From: Eretmocerus hayati
Taxonomy: Eukaryota; Arthropoda; Insecta; Hymenoptera; Aphelinidae
Assembly (NCBI GenBank): GCA_029851415.1
Contig: CM056744.1
Span: 17,429,268-17,493,267, forward strand
Length of the DNA stretch: 64,000 nucleotides
Direction: 5' to 3'
Shown here: positions 45,691-58,275 of the stretch, one piece after another
How the letters are laid out: every line of letters begins with the position of its first letter
Numbering within the stretch: position 1 is the stretch's first letter
Translations under genes and position numbers: made by a program
The notes under the pieces: model-generated
Seen by the model: only the letters and a program-made list of their open reading frames with translations
Database searches by the model: none
Told to the model about the DNA's origin: nothing

Positions 45691-46108
45691 ACTTGAGCGC
45701 ATTCGATTTCTTATCTCAGGTCTGTTGGATTCCATTTTTCAGAATCGTGAGAATCTGATCTGGAGCTTATTTATGTGCAAATTACGGAGATGATGTGTAA
45801 AACAAGAGAGCCAACATCGAAATGTACCAACATGCCCCCATATGATCATCTCAAAATCGCGTGCAGTACAACTTTTCTATCACTCTGAACGTGTTTACCA
45901 CGTCAAAATGAGTCAGAAATGTAGTCATGGACCAGCGAAAGGTTCCAAATGTGGTTGCACGGCTATAAATATGGATGAAAACAGTGTTATGCACTTTATC
46001 GCCGATTTACATTGGTTTAAATGATCAGGCAATTTGGGTACACACTTTTGTAAACTCTCAAAAATCATCTTCTGGAAAAATACAAACAGATTGACTCCAG
46101 TTGGTTTC
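45691..46108. other. Gene-free stretch
   Basis: I see no supported gene. GCAATTTGGGTACACAC near 46029 belongs to the same family of words as the element that follows. Confidence 0.3.
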
Positions 46109-46250
46109 AATTGGACGTACTTTAACTCATTTCGAAGGTCTGGAGACAAGCTTTAAAATGAGTTGAAGTACGTAGAAAGATGTTGAAGTAGACCAGAGTT
46201 GTTGGGAAAAAGGCTTGATGGAAGCAAATTGGGTACACTCACCTCATATT
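46109..46250 (+). repeat. Member of the GTACTT-hairpin MITE family
   Basis: ACGTACTTTAACTCATTTCGAAGGTCTGGA is followed by AAGCTTTAAAATGAGTTGAAGTACGT-like sequence, a hairpin. It ends AAATTGGGTACACTCACCTCAT. The same order occurs at 54640-54779 and 58430-58570. The left TIR is not found here. Confidence 0.6.
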
Positions 46251-47904
46251 CTACAAGATAGAAAGAACTTCAGAAAAACTGATCAATGAATAAATATTCT
46301 TCGCTTTCGAAAATCCAACGTGCGATCGATGAAAAATTTCCCTCAAAATTTCCAAACTTTCTACCAAAAAATTTTCCACCCTCTCCATCAGTCTTAATTC
46401 AATATCACTGGTAGAGACCGTTGAGCTCATACACCATTTTGCTGTATTTTTTTTCTGCCCCTCAATTCCCACCCCTCTCAAACCATACCACATCTCACTT
46501 CTCGAAAGGCATGTATACATATATACTCGAAAACCATTACAAGCAGCCCACAACAACGATAGGTTATACTACTAGTATTATATGTCAACGGTAAAGACGA
46601 AAAAAAAAGAATAGGTACTGCAAGGGGATATAAAGTGACGCTCGAGAGAGTTTCGAGTTCACGTTTGGTGATACCGGGGACGATATTCGGCCGCTTTGAT
46701 GTCTTTTTTTAAGCGACGATACTGCCACTGATAGTAGGTATGAGGTACCTCTTTGCCCGAGTGAACGATTTCTAGCGATATATAAAACGGACTGACTATA
46801 CGGCGGGAAATATATTTTTGAACCGTGCTCTCTACATGTGACGGTTGAGTGGCTTTGATTTCGAAGCATATGACCCATTTATTACGAATGATATACTTTG
46901 AATTCTGATGTGTTCTACTATGCTGGCTAAAATTCCTGATGTTGTGGATGAATGACCTATTGAGAGAGTTTGAATTCTGTTTTATTGATACGATGATTTT
47001 GGAGAATGCTTTTTGACTGATTGTTTGCTATTTTGATCATGATTTCTGAAAATGTTTATTTGCTTTCGAGCGTAAATAAAATTTTTCATTCAATCTAAAT
47101 CGTGATGGTGGAATCCTTAGTTTCCCGAACATAATTGATACGATGATCATAGATCATTCACAGTAGTGTTAGTGATCAGAATTTGGAGGAAGAGTTTCGA
47201 TAAAATGTCATTTTTAGAGTATTGGGAAAAGGGTAAGATTAGACGAACGGGTTGAGTCATGTTGAAGGGAGAAAAAATGAAGGATTCTCAAGAAATGTGA
47301 TCTCTTTCGACCACCAATTAGAAAGAGTTAATAAAGTGGTTATCACATTTCACGATGACATGATTCCGTGTATCTAGAACTTAATTGCTAGTAGAATTAC
47401 CTTAAGAAAAGCTTAGGTCTGACCATAGGCTGACTCGAACTACTAGATACAAATTTTTCCCGCTGGACACTGAATACAAGCAAGCCTTAGTAAAAATTGT
47501 AGTCAGTATGATACCAGAGTCTATTTGGTTCACTATATTGACCGACCAGTCACTGGGAAAAGTGAATGATCAGGAACTGACCAGCAAATACGCTGACGCG
47601 TCTGGATGATCGACTGATAGTCCTGAATTGGTTTTCACTTTGCCAGGGCTGCAACACTTTCGTTGGCAGAAATAAACTCAAACACATCCATCAAAATTTT
47701 CTCGTAGTTTTCTTATTGTAGATTTTCTTGCTCTCGCGACACGGATCCGCAAGATCTGAACAGCTTGTGTGCCTCAAAAATTATATGCTCAATATGATAG
47801 GTATCCGCTATTCCAAGGGTCTTCATAAATTCGAGTCCATTGTGTCAATCGTCATTCATTTGTGCATTTACCTATATTTTAAGTGAAGGATACAAACGGC
47901 TTTT
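46251..47904. other. Gene-free stretch
   Basis: TATATAAAACGGACTG at 46779-46794 is TATA-like (see 41418). Minus frames of about 100 codons at 46251-46556 and 46585-46878 lack domains. No gene could be supported. Confidence 0.3.
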
Positions 47905-48082
47905 ATCACCATTAGAGTAGTCTGAATTGAGTTGATGGAAAAACACGAGTCTCAGAAAATTCGAAATTATAGACCCATAATTCTGATTAAATTATCACCA
48001 TTACAGTGGTCTGAATTCAGTTGATGGAAAAACACGAGTCCCAGAAAATTCGAAATCATAGACCCATATATCCGATTAGTTT
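47905..48082 (+). repeat. Two tandem 89-bp units
   Basis: ATCACCATTA starts at 47905 and 47994. The units share TTGATGGAAAAACACGAGTC and CAGAAAATTCGAAAT with few differences. It is a recent tandem duplication. Confidence 0.85.
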
Positions 48083-48752
48083 TCTGATAAATACTCAGAT
48101 ATAAACGTTGACCTCGTTTATCTACACTTTACGCCATTCTCGTACTGCATCTGATTTCTGAGATCTAGGACATGTAAACAATGCAGTTTTCTTAGCAGAA
48201 AAAGTCTTCAGGGCAGATAAGCATTCAATCTTTTCTGTTTTTGCACCATGTTCACTCGGATCTTCTCAATTCGAGATACGAGGAAGTATTTTGACAAGGA
48301 TGACTTAAAATGATTGCTCTTGGCAGAGAAAAAGAGTGGCAAAGACTTCTGGTGATTCGAAAACTTTGACCATCATTCAGATTAGGCGTTGATAGTTTCT
48401 GTGTTTCGCGTGGGAATCAATCCAAGTTATGAAATAGAGTCCAGGATGTCTGAAATAAACATGGGTTTTGGGAAGAAAATTTGGGTGTCTGCTACAGGGA
48501 TTTGGTCCGGAAGTCACGTCAAAACTAATGGAAAACGGAGCGAGCGTGAAAGAAAGTCCGATATTGCAGGGTGTCCACTATTCAAAGTTCTACAGTTTTT
48601 TTGTTTTTTTTTTTTTTCAATTGGAAAAAGCTGGTTGCAAACAGTCGTTGAATTCTAGGTCAATATTTGCTCAAAAAGCAATCAAAAAGAAATCGAAAAG
48701 TATTACGATTTACACCAGTAATAGATGAATGATTCAAACTACATGTAGTATA
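48083..48752. other. Gene-free stretch
   Basis: No gene was recognised. A thymine run lies near 48597-48618. Confidence 0.3.
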
Positions 48753-50847
48753 TGGGCCATTTCGGAGCATTTCGACAAGTGCCTGCACCAGGGGGGTCTG
48801 GAAAAAATCCGCAAAAATTTTTTTCTGTTAGTACTATGTTAATATAGTACAAAAAAATTTTTTTTGAATTTTTTCGAAGGCCCCCGTGGGCCCCAGGGCC
48901 CATAAAAGGCCTATTTTTGGCCCCTTTTTAGCCTATCTTGGGAGAATCATAGCTCCGACCTGGTTCAATTTTTTTCAACGTACTTGGGCGCATTTTCTTC
49001 GTCAAGACTAGTACTTTCAAGAAAAAAATTGTCCGCGACCAAAAATTCAGCCTAGCAACTTCTGCAAGCTATTTACTAAAGGCAGATTTTAGCGATTTTT
49101 AGGCCTTCTTCCAAGTGATCTAGCTCCTACTAGACATGTGATAATCGACTTTTGCAGGTAGTCATTTTGAAGGTCTTGAAAAAACCTACAATTTGACTAC
49201 CTGCAAAAGTCGATTATCGTACTTTTTATAGGAGCTATAGCCGATACAAGTTGAGCAGTTTTGTAAAAACACCAAACTTTAAGCTCAATTTAAAAAAATC
49301 ACTTTTTTTTTTTCGAGGTCTAACCTATGAGAAAATGTTCCTAAAAGCCCCAACTACCAACCCCAAAAATAATCTGAGTGGGATATTCAATTCTCGATTT
49401 TATTCAGCCAATCTAAAACACCTTTTTTTGACTTTTTGCTTAAAATGCCAACACAGGCATGGCTCGCATATGCTTCCATCTGAGTTTTTGTGCACCAATC
49501 TGGGTGGAATTACTCCCCAAAGTACCCCCAAATATGTGTGAGAACTTCCGAAGGCGAGCCTCAAGCCAGAAGCGAGCTGGAGGTTCAATCCATCAGGTCC
49601 AAAATGGGCATTATTTCGTCTAATTTCGGGCAGGCGAGCGAGGGCTCGATTCCCCGTGTTTCTGCTCACAAACGAGACAAGTGGCTAAAATGGGGATTCA
49701 AACATGTTATTCCGACTCAAAATGACCATCTGAACACGATGCCGGGGTCAATTCGTGCCTAGGATATCATCCAATCCTCAAACGGCGTTAAACTCCGTAA
49801 TCACAGGTTTTGCGCCTCTACTGCAAAATGACGATGATTTAGGGCTAAATCGACCCCGGCATCGTGTTTAGATGGTCATTTTGAGTCGGAATAACATGTT
49901 TGAATCCCCATTTTAGCCACTTGTCTCGTTTGTGAGCAGAAACACGAGGAATCGAGCCCTCGCTCGCCTGCCCGAAATTAGACGAAATAATGCCCATTTT
50001 GGACCTGATGGATTGAACCTCCAGCTCGCTTCTGGCTTGAGGCTCGCCTTCGGAAGTTCTCACACATATTTGGGGGTACTTTGGGGAGTAATTCCACCCA
50101 GATTGGTGCACAAAAACTCAGATGGAAGCATATGCGAGCCATGCCTGTGTTGGCATTTTAAGCAAAAAGTCAAAAAAAGGTGTTTTAAATTGGCTGAATA
50201 AAATCGAGAATTGAATATCCCACTCAGATTATTTTTGGGGTTGGTAGTTGGGGCTTTTAGGAACATTTTCTCATAGGTTAGACCTCGAAAAAAAAAAGTG
50301 ATTTTTTTAAATTGAGCTTAAAGTTTGGTGTTTTTACAAAACTGCTCAACTTGTATCGGCTATAGCTCCTATAAAAAGTACGATAATCGACTTTTGCAGG
50401 TAGTCAAATTGTAGGTTTTTTCAAGACCTTCAAAATGACTACCTGCAAAAGTCGATTATCACATGTCTAGTAGGAGCTAGATCACTTGGAAGAAGGCCTA
50501 AAAATCGCTAAAATCTGCCTTTAGTAAATAGCTTGCAGAAGTTGCTAGGCTGAATTTTTGGTCGCGGACAATTTTTTTCTTGAAAGTACTAGTCTTGACG
50601 AAGAAAATGCGCCCAAGTACGTTGAAAAAAATTGAACCAGGTCGGAGCTATGATTCTCCCAAGATAGGCTAAAAAGGGGCCAAAAATAGGCCTTTTATGG
50701 GCCCTGGGGCCCACGGGGGCCTTCGAAAAAATTCAAAAAAAATTTTTTTGTACTATATTAACATAGTACTAACAGAAAAAAATTTTTGCGGATTTTTTCC
50801 AGACCCCCCTGGTGCAGGCATTCGTCGAAATGCTCCGAAATGGCCCA
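48753..50847. mobile_element. 2.1-kb near-perfect palindrome (foldback)
   Basis: The arms 48753-49749 and 49852-50847 (about 997 bp each) match with only a few differences around a loop of about 100 bp. The ends are TGGGCCATTTCGGAGC and its inverse, with TA on both outer sides, suggesting TA-targeted (Tc1/mariner-like) mobilisation. Each arm carries its own palindrome, 49121-49236 and its mirror about 50365-50480, with arms such as GATAATCGACTTTTGCAGGT. Mirrored frames of 65-117 codons occur in both arms. None has a transposase motif or splice support, so I do not call them genes. Confidence 0.9.
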
Positions 50848-50850
50848 TAT

Positions 50851-53004
50851 GCAATTCCGGAATTCCGGAAAATTGCAGATTGATGATACTGTATGATTTG
50901 ATCGGGAATTTTCCGTGGTATTCCCGTCAATACAATCGTAGCTTATTCGAGAATTATTCTATAAATTTTATGAATCTCGGATGTATCCTGTCCAGGTTGG
51001 AGAACAAGATCCCTGAAGAGTTGTTAATTGATTCTGGGACTCTGGAATAGAATATATCTATGAAAGCAAACGTAGCTGTTCAAAGCAAACCTCTTTCAGT
51101 TGTTCAGCTTTTGCTTTTGGTTATACCAGGATTACTTTTGAAGTTCATCGAGAAGCTTTTTGAGTGTTCATTCAATAGTATTCCTGTAATGACTTGACCT
51201 TTTCACGTTTCATTCAAATTGGAATATCTCTCATATTTTTCAAAACCAACACAATGATTGTAGTATTTCATGCGGAAGAATGTGAATAATAATTGAATAA
51301 AAGATGTTGACTATCAGAAGATCAAATCCTCTCATGAAGATTCTTTTGCAAGTTCAATGTTGAATCCTTAATGTAAACACAATCGGTTTTTCCTATGCTC
51401 GAATGTATATTTGCCATCGAGTTAAAACTCGATCTTTCAATATTGGTTCGAAATGAGATATTTTAAAACTTTGAGTTTTTTTTATACCTAAAACATATCA
51501 ACTCACACAAAGTATACGAAAATCGAATGCTGGAAATGGAATATTCTTAAAATCATGAAAAAAAATTTCATCATCGAGCGTACTCTCGAAAAAGTTTCAT
51601 CTCAACTTGGAGAGTATACGGTAAACAAGCCTCTGGAATCCATCTTTCCACGCATCTACATTAATTTCGTTGGCATTCCGTCATTAACGTCTGCAATTGC
51701 CTTAAAACTTGTGTAATATTCTAGCAAAAGCGTGTGACATTGCGTATAGACCCGTACATAAAGAATTAAGCCTCTTAAAACTCGTCATATTGCCCCTCTT
51801 ACCAAGGTATATTTCCTTTTCCTAGCGTGTATAATATGCGATGATTATGCGGCTAAAAATTATTCGTCTCTACATACGAACGAAATGATAAGTACCATGT
51901 ACGCATATTCGTTGAGCTCTGAGTGGCCCATATACTAGTATAGCGTTTGCGCAAATTCTGCAGAATTCAAGAGAATTGAGATTCATTCGAATGCGTTGAA
52001 ACTTTGCACAGGAAGCTGTTTTGAATCTCTTTAGAGCTCACTGGTTGTAAAACTGCGGTGATTAAGGCATTCCCGTACGGATACCTAAATGTGTAACGAG
52101 TTTTGTATTCTACATTTGTGAGTTCCAGTGTTCGTGGAGCTGCGAAATTCTATTTTTTGAATTATTATGATAAGGTAAGTAATGAGATAAGCGTAAACCA
52201 AAAGGCCCCCCCCCCTCGAGTGGTTTTTCCAATACCTTTGGCCTACTTTATTATTTCTCAACGTACTGAACCTCATTTAAAAGTTTGTGGCAAGACCTTT
52301 AAAGTGATTCAAGGTCACTCCAATTTTAACCAACGTGAACCGAACCATCTTAATTTCCCCAAAGAATAATATTTCGCAAATTCGCGGAAGGGTGTGATGC
52401 CCTGATCCTTCATGATGATAAGAATGGGCAATGAAGGACATAAAAAGATTGTTACTCCCATGCAACCATACTCAGAGTTTTTCATCGATCCAAATCACTA
52501 TTCCAGACATTTTTTGACGCGATTAACACATCCCGAGAGGTAAAAGAATGATTGTAGTGCGCGCCCTTTCGAGAAAACCATAGAGGGGCGTGTTGGGTAA
52601 ACTCCAACGTTGGCCTTCGTGATTTACGAACGGTCTTGGTATTTTGCCCATAATTTCGCTTGAAATCCAACTTTTGCAACTTTCGAGAAACACGTTTTGA
52701 AGGTTTTGAGACAAAAAGTTAAATGCGTTGAGATACGTTGAGATCGGTTTAACCAAAAAAAAATCTCGAAACCAGTTTTACTAGACGCGATTCCCTCCGC
52801 GATTCTTTAGCTGAGCAAACACAAAAGATGCAAACATCACTTAAAATTTTCTGGGAAACGCAAAAATCATTAGAGGTAAGTCCAAATTACTAATTTCCTC
52901 ATATTTCGACATCATAAAGGTTGAAAAAGTTGCCGGAAAGCCAAGGGGTGCCCATTTCTGAGATCGGTATTTGGGGTATACATGTTTGGTAGAGGGTACA
53001 GATT
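50851..53004. other. Gene-free stretch
   Basis: A C run lies near 52207-52214. Short frames on both strands lack domains. No supported gene. Confidence 0.35.
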
Positions 53005-53305
53005 GAGGGGAATCGTGTTTTTTTAAAACTTTGCGAATTTTTCACGGGAAAACAGTGTATTTCCATGAAATTTTTGTGGGGACCTTTCTTGTTTGAAATG
53101 TGCCAAAAAATATAAGAAAAAATTTTCCGGAGCAGAAAGTGCATTTTACAGTTGTTAACAATGATTTGTTGATAACCATTTTCGGCCCAGTTTTCCGACT
53201 TTTCACCATCAAAAATCGGATTCAGCGGGTCAAAATCCATGGGAATACACAACTTTTGTCCGGTCACATCCAAAATGCTACGGAACCATGCTCGGCCGCC
53301 GGACT
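53005..53305 (+). repeat. Lone right-arm end of the long-TIR family
   Basis: From about TCGTGTTTTTT to CCGCCGGACT this matches 32865-33165 with moderate divergence. It ends at the same base of the GGACTA boundary. No left arm or spacer is present nearby. It is an older, truncated family member. Confidence 0.75.
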
Positions 53306-54044
53306 ATAATTGTGCCGTCCGGTGAATGTTTTTTCCCACTGTGCAGCCCCGCCGAGTAGCTCGGGCGAGTCTCGGCGGTCCACGAGGCTCACCCGTACGC
53401 TCTCATGGACCGGGGGGCAGTTTTGAAGTATGAGCTTGCAAGCTCATGTGCTTGTCATTCGTTTTGTGAATAAATTATTGAAGTAAAAGACTCGAAGTTT
53501 TTTGCAAAGAAAGGAGTATCTGGCTATCTGGGTTGGTCAAAAAGATTGTGCGTGCTTGGGGGTGAGGAAGCACACTGCAAGCTTCCGAAGAAGCTAGAGC
53601 AGATTGCACAGTTGTCTCGTACCACCTTTTGGCTAGTACTTTACTGGATAGAAGACTCTGATAGTATTAATGGCTTTTCATGAAGCACGATCTCTAGGCC
53701 GAGGTTTGAGAGTAATTCTTCTGCGATTTTTCTCGACAAATGACACGCAATAACACCGATTGTCGCTGGTGAGCAATCACATGAACTTAACTAAATGAAC
53801 CTAGCAATAGAGATAGAAAGAGGAAGAAGAATAGGAAAAGGAAAAGAGGAAATGTAGTGAACAGATGAATAAAGATAGGCTCACTCACTCAGTGTTTGAA
53901 CGAGATCTCACGCTGAGTATAAATCAAAAGACATTTGGCTGCTTTGCTTGTTGACATGGGTCGTATCACATGAACATTTAGACAGTCAGACGGTTTTGGG
54001 GAGATAACAGACAATTTGCATCGTCAACTAGAATTCCATCACGA
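53306..54044. other. Gene-free stretch, possible LINE 3' sequence
   Basis: GTGAATAAATTATTGAAGT near 53467 resembles the AATAAA-containing tail of a non-LTR element. The region 53311-53420 is GC-rich with GAGTCTCGGCGG words. The minus-strand portion below 54045 would be the 3' untranslated part of the LINE fragment. No gene was seen. Confidence 0.3.
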
Positions 54045-54374
54045 TTATAACTTGAAATCTGAGAAGTATCTCTCTAGTATCATCTTGAAGCACGTTTTAT
54101 CAAGCAATTTCCTAGTATCACGTGGGATCTGATTCCATAGACACGATGCTTTGATCCGGAATGATTTTTGTATGTTTCGGTTCCTGCCCAGGGGATGACC
54201 ACATCAAGAACATCTCTCAGATCCAGGCTGGTCTTCCGGTCTGGATTTGAATCCATTCGCTAAATAGCTTGGTACTTTAAAGCGTAAAATTGACGTCAAT
54301 AGACGAATAGTAAGGTAATCTCGTCTCAAAGTATATGGTACGATGCTCAGCTCTTTGTAGATCGGAGTTATGTG
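54045..54374 (-). pseudogene. LINE ORF2 C-terminal fragment
   Basis: Read from 54374 down, the frame gives HITPIYKELSIVPY, then YLTIRLLTSILRFKVPSYLA, one TGA, then SFRIKASCLWNQIPRDTRK and an ending TAA. This is the familiar tail after the reverse transcriptase of CR1/jockey-like non-LTR elements (H-I/V-T-P-L..., P-x-Y-L, S-F-R-x-x-x-x-x-L-W-N-x-L/I-P). A neighbouring frame continues the similarity upstream, so a frameshift is likely near 54375. It is a decayed 5'-truncated copy. Confidence 0.7.
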
Positions 54375-54490
54375 GTCTTTTTGTGACCCGTCGCAAAATG
54401 GAATTCAAATGGACCCGGATGGAATTCATATGTAGATCAAAATACCAATGTATCTAGGGTGTTAATGAAACTCCGGAGTTTTTAATGACA

Positions 54491-54779
54491 TAAGGTAACT
54501 GTGCCTAATTTGTCCCCATTCCCTAGTTTTCGGAGAGAAGCATCTTCTCCACGCGGGGTCAAATCAGGAACACCCTTTCTTCAACTCCCGAAAAAATATT
54601 CTTTGCAAGAATTAAGATATTTTAGCTCAACTCTGCCAAAATTGTATTCATCTCATTTCATTTTGAAGGTCTTGGAACAAGCTTCAAAATAAGTCAAAGT
54701 ATGCTGAGAAATATTGAGATAAACCAAAACTGTGAGCAAAACAAAAGTAAAAAGGGTCAAATTAGGCACACTTACCTTA
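54491..54779. mobile_element. 289-bp TA-flanked MITE of the GTACTT family
   Basis: The left end AGGTAACTGTGCCTAATTTG and its inverse CAAATTAGGCACACTTACCT at the right end, both bordered by TA, define the element. Near the right, CATTTTGAAGGTCTTGGAACAAGCTTCAAAAT forms an inner hairpin (loop GGTCTTGGAAC region). Related right halves occur at 46109-46250 and 58430-58570. Confidence 0.75.
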
Positions 54780-56289
54780 TCAGGGCAATTTTGTATTGGT
54801 TCGCACCAAATTTTGTCTAGCATTTAGGTAGGGGAAACATCCACAATCTACAGGTAATGATTTGCGTGGAGATATTCATACTACGTGCTGAAAAATAATG
54901 AGATAGAAGATTCTATCTATAATCTTTCTGTCCATTTCACCCCGTCTTAAGATCCATCAGAATTCAATCGATATTTGTGGTTCAATGATCTCAGTTCATT
55001 GCTGATCGTCAGTGCCCCCTATAACAAATAATCGGACAAACAAAAATTAATCAAATTTTGAGGGAGCGTGTGACAAAAATTGTAAATCATATCAAAACGT
55101 GTACAATTCCAACGGCTACCCTATATTTTCAATTTCAACCAACTTTTACTCTGTCTCAAACGGAAAGAAATTCATGAATTCTTCTACATTTTGAAGAAAC
55201 TCAAAAATCTTAGCTAAACTCAAAATACTTTAAAATCTACAATCTAAGGATTCAACGAGCGCCTCCATAATAGTACCTTTCCATCAATCATGCCACTGAA
55301 AATCCATCAAACGCCAGATCGAATCCTCCCCTATCCTTTCTTCACACATCCTTGTACTATACACATGCGTCCCAATAGATCTCCCTTGAGTACAGTTCGC
55401 CATCCAGGTTAGCTGTTCATATACCCGTATACTGTGTTGGCACTTTGCATCTGGTAATGGTAGCCACGGCTAATTAGATTCGGTGAGCAAAACGTCAATG
55501 AGGGAGCAGTAGCTAGGAGGACTACTATTATTATGCTGATGTATATAACATCGTGAAGCGATTTCACTTTATTGCCTTGTCAAGAGTTTTTGCTCTCCCT
55601 CGACAATTTCTTTTTTAAATTTCCTACTCGTGTGTGCTAGATGCAGGTATCGTAAGGAATACGGTCCAAATATCATTGATTCTCCACTGTAATCTGCGTA
55701 TGTCAACTATGAATTACTGTCACTGATATTTTTATAATTTCCATCAACTACGAATAAAAATAAGTTACTTGTATTGGAAATGGGATATGTTTCACATTTT
55801 TGTGAAGAATTACACAAGATCATACGTTGATTATTACCAGACAATTAACATTGATAAATATGTGTTGATCGTATACTGATGCACAGGAACTATTGATAAG
55901 TTGTGTACTGAAACACAATCATGACTAATGGACGGTTGGACAAAAAATGTCCGAACTCAAATATAGAATCACAAAATATTGATTTGGTTTTCAAAAAGCT
56001 TAATCATGATGAGTTCAACAGAGGTACTCTGGTGGTCAGGAAATCAAGAATTGATGAGATTTGAATTCTTTAGACAAATATTTGAAAACAAGTACATGTG
56101 TGGAAAGAAGAAATAATTACCATGTCATCATAGTGGTATTATAAAATGTAGACTTGCTACATGTATATCTTACATGTACTGCGATGACCCTAAAATCCGG
56201 ATGTCAAAATATAATTTATCCAAACAGCTTGATTTTTGTCGCTCATATCAATTGGACAAACCTGCGAGAGGTTACTTTACCCCAGTACT
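54780..56289. other. Gene-free stretch
   Basis: No gene or clear repeat pair was seen. Confidence 0.35.
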
Positions 56290-56560
56290 CTTGAAATACG
56301 TTTATATTCCGCTGATGACCACCAACGGGATCGTTGTGGGATAAGCCTCGAGGTCTCTTAGAGCTCATTTTCTGATGAGAATCAAAATCCGCACTTGGGA
56401 CGTTTTTTTTATGAAAGTTAAAAAAACGTGTTTTTTATCCTCTTTCAAATTTTTCCCCTCTAATAACTCGAAAAGGACTCACAATCAGTTTAATGAAGAA
56501 TGAGTCGAGGCATCTTTTGTAGATCTTAAAAAGCTGCGACAAAAAGGTTCTCAAACTTAA
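56290..56560. repeat. Relative of the foldback unit at 23314-24190
   Basis: ACGGGATCGTTGTGGGATAAG, the GAGTCGAGGCATCTTTTGTAGATCTTAAAAAG region and other words follow the same order as in the left arm at 23314-23600. Strongly diverged. Confidence 0.45.
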
Positions 56561-56635
56561 ATCCAGTTTCTCCACAGGCCTGATCACTACAATTTTAGCT
56601 AAACCTGATCGAGATACTAGCAATAGAACCAAATC

Positions 56636-57700
56636 GGACCCCGCACTAAATCATAGGATTTTGGGTTTCGGTTAAATTTCTTAAAAATGTATTCAAACGA
56701 TAGATCTCAGAACACTGAACAAAAGTTTCCATGGCCGCGAAACTCAATGCCCTCTTCGTTTTGAGTTATTTGATCTAGGAAGTACCCCTAATTGCATTTG
56801 TGGGATAGGGTTATGTGTCGATTTAAATCGAACTTGATTCGTTTATGGGTGCATGCACCTCATTTTCGGGATACTTTCGAAATATCCTCATCCTTACGTA
56901 AAGAAATAGAGTGATGAACATTGTAAAGTCTGACGAAATTGATCGAGAAAATTGAGTCCGTGGAAACTCAGAAGGGTGAGTTTCATCGCATAATGATTGA
57001 ATTCGGTAAACATATGAGTTATTGCGTAAGTAATTCTTGGGCGTACTTCTTGCGTCTTTTAGTGTACTTAGAAGAGTGGCTGTCTCTCCATTGATGAATG
57101 TGATGAAAGGATAATATTAGTTGCTGAAATCTGAAAAGATTATCCGAACAGTCCGTCTGGTTTCAATGAAACTACAACGAAATTAAACCAATTTTGATCA
57201 AAATCAACCTAGCTTCTTGTACTTCAGATTCGAGCGATTGATATATTCTCATCACATTTATTAACGGAGAGACCCTCACCCTTCTCAGTACAAAAAAATA
57301 GGAAATCGCAAAAAAACCAAGAATTACATGTGCAATGACTCATATGTTTGTCGAATTCAATTATGATGAAACTCGTCCCATGTGCCTTTCTACAGACTCA
57401 GTTTACTCAATCAATTTCGACGGACTTTACGTTGTTCATCTTCGCGGATATCCGAAAAGAGCCCGAAAATAGTGGTGCATGCACCCATACACGAGTCAAG
57501 TTTGATCAAAATCGACACATAACCCTATCCCACATATGCATTCAGGGGTACTTTCGAGATCAAATAACTCAAAACCAAGAAGGCGTTGAGTTTCACACCC
57601 ACGGAGACTATTGCTCAGTCTTCTGAGATCTATCGTTTGAATACACTTATTGTGAGAAATTTGACCGAAACCCAAAATCCTATGATTTAGTGCGGGGTCC
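56636..57700. repeat. 1.07-kb foldback element
   Basis: The arms (about 56636-57050 and 57290-57700) begin with GGACCCCGCACTAAATCATA and its inverse. They share GGGTGCATGCACC, CCCTATCCCACA and CAAACATATGAG blocks. The spacer is about 240 bp. Sequence similarity continues outside (GAACCAAATC) after a small insertion on the right. Confidence 0.75.
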
Positions 57701-58200
57701 TTTGAAAAATATGAAATTCATTGATGATTTGGTTCTTGGTGGGCCGGTAAGGAAAAATCTCCATAGACACCCACAAGAATGTAGAGAAAAGATGAAAGAT
57801 TCGAGGGAACTTGTGAAGAAGTGAGAGTTCTGATGCAGTCCAAGATGCTGCTCAGGACTCATAAACTGGTTTCGCTACTTTCGGCTTCTTTTTTGTTAGT
57901 CACTAAAAGTTATGCCAAACACGATTGATGGAATCAATTTCAACGCGTCTCAACTCATTTTTTTGTCTTTGTCCTAACTTTTGAATGCTTTCTGCAGAAT
58001 TGCAAGATTCGATTTCTAACCAATTCTACGCTAATATTTCTAAAAAAAGTCCAGTGTTCCTAATATGCCCCCGTGGTTTTTTTTCTCAAACTCGTTGTTC
58101 ACTCCATCAGAATACATCAATCTAAGTCTGAGAATTCAAAAGAGTGTAGAAGAAGCTGCAAAATGAGCTAAAGTACGTCTCATTTTACTTTTGTATGGAT
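57701..58200. other. Gene-free stretch
   Basis: Nothing beyond unrecognised short frames was found. Confidence 0.25.
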
Positions 58201-58275
58201 TGTATAGCACGTAGCCTCGACTACACTGGACCAAGAGTCCTCAGTTGAATAAATATCTATCTATCCATCCATCAT
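58201..58275 (+). repeat. Probable non-LTR retroelement 3' tail
   Basis: TAGCACGTAGCCTCGACTAC and GGACCAAGAGTCC lead into TTGAATAAATATCTATCTATCCATCC. That is an AATAAA-bearing end followed by an ATCT/ATCC microsatellite, typical of CR1-type or SINE 3' ends. Its coding part is absent. Confidence 0.5.

Noticed and set aside
49251..50266. Mirrored frames in the 2.1-kb palindrome
   Set aside because: Each appears in both arms as a mirror copy and lacks transposase motifs.
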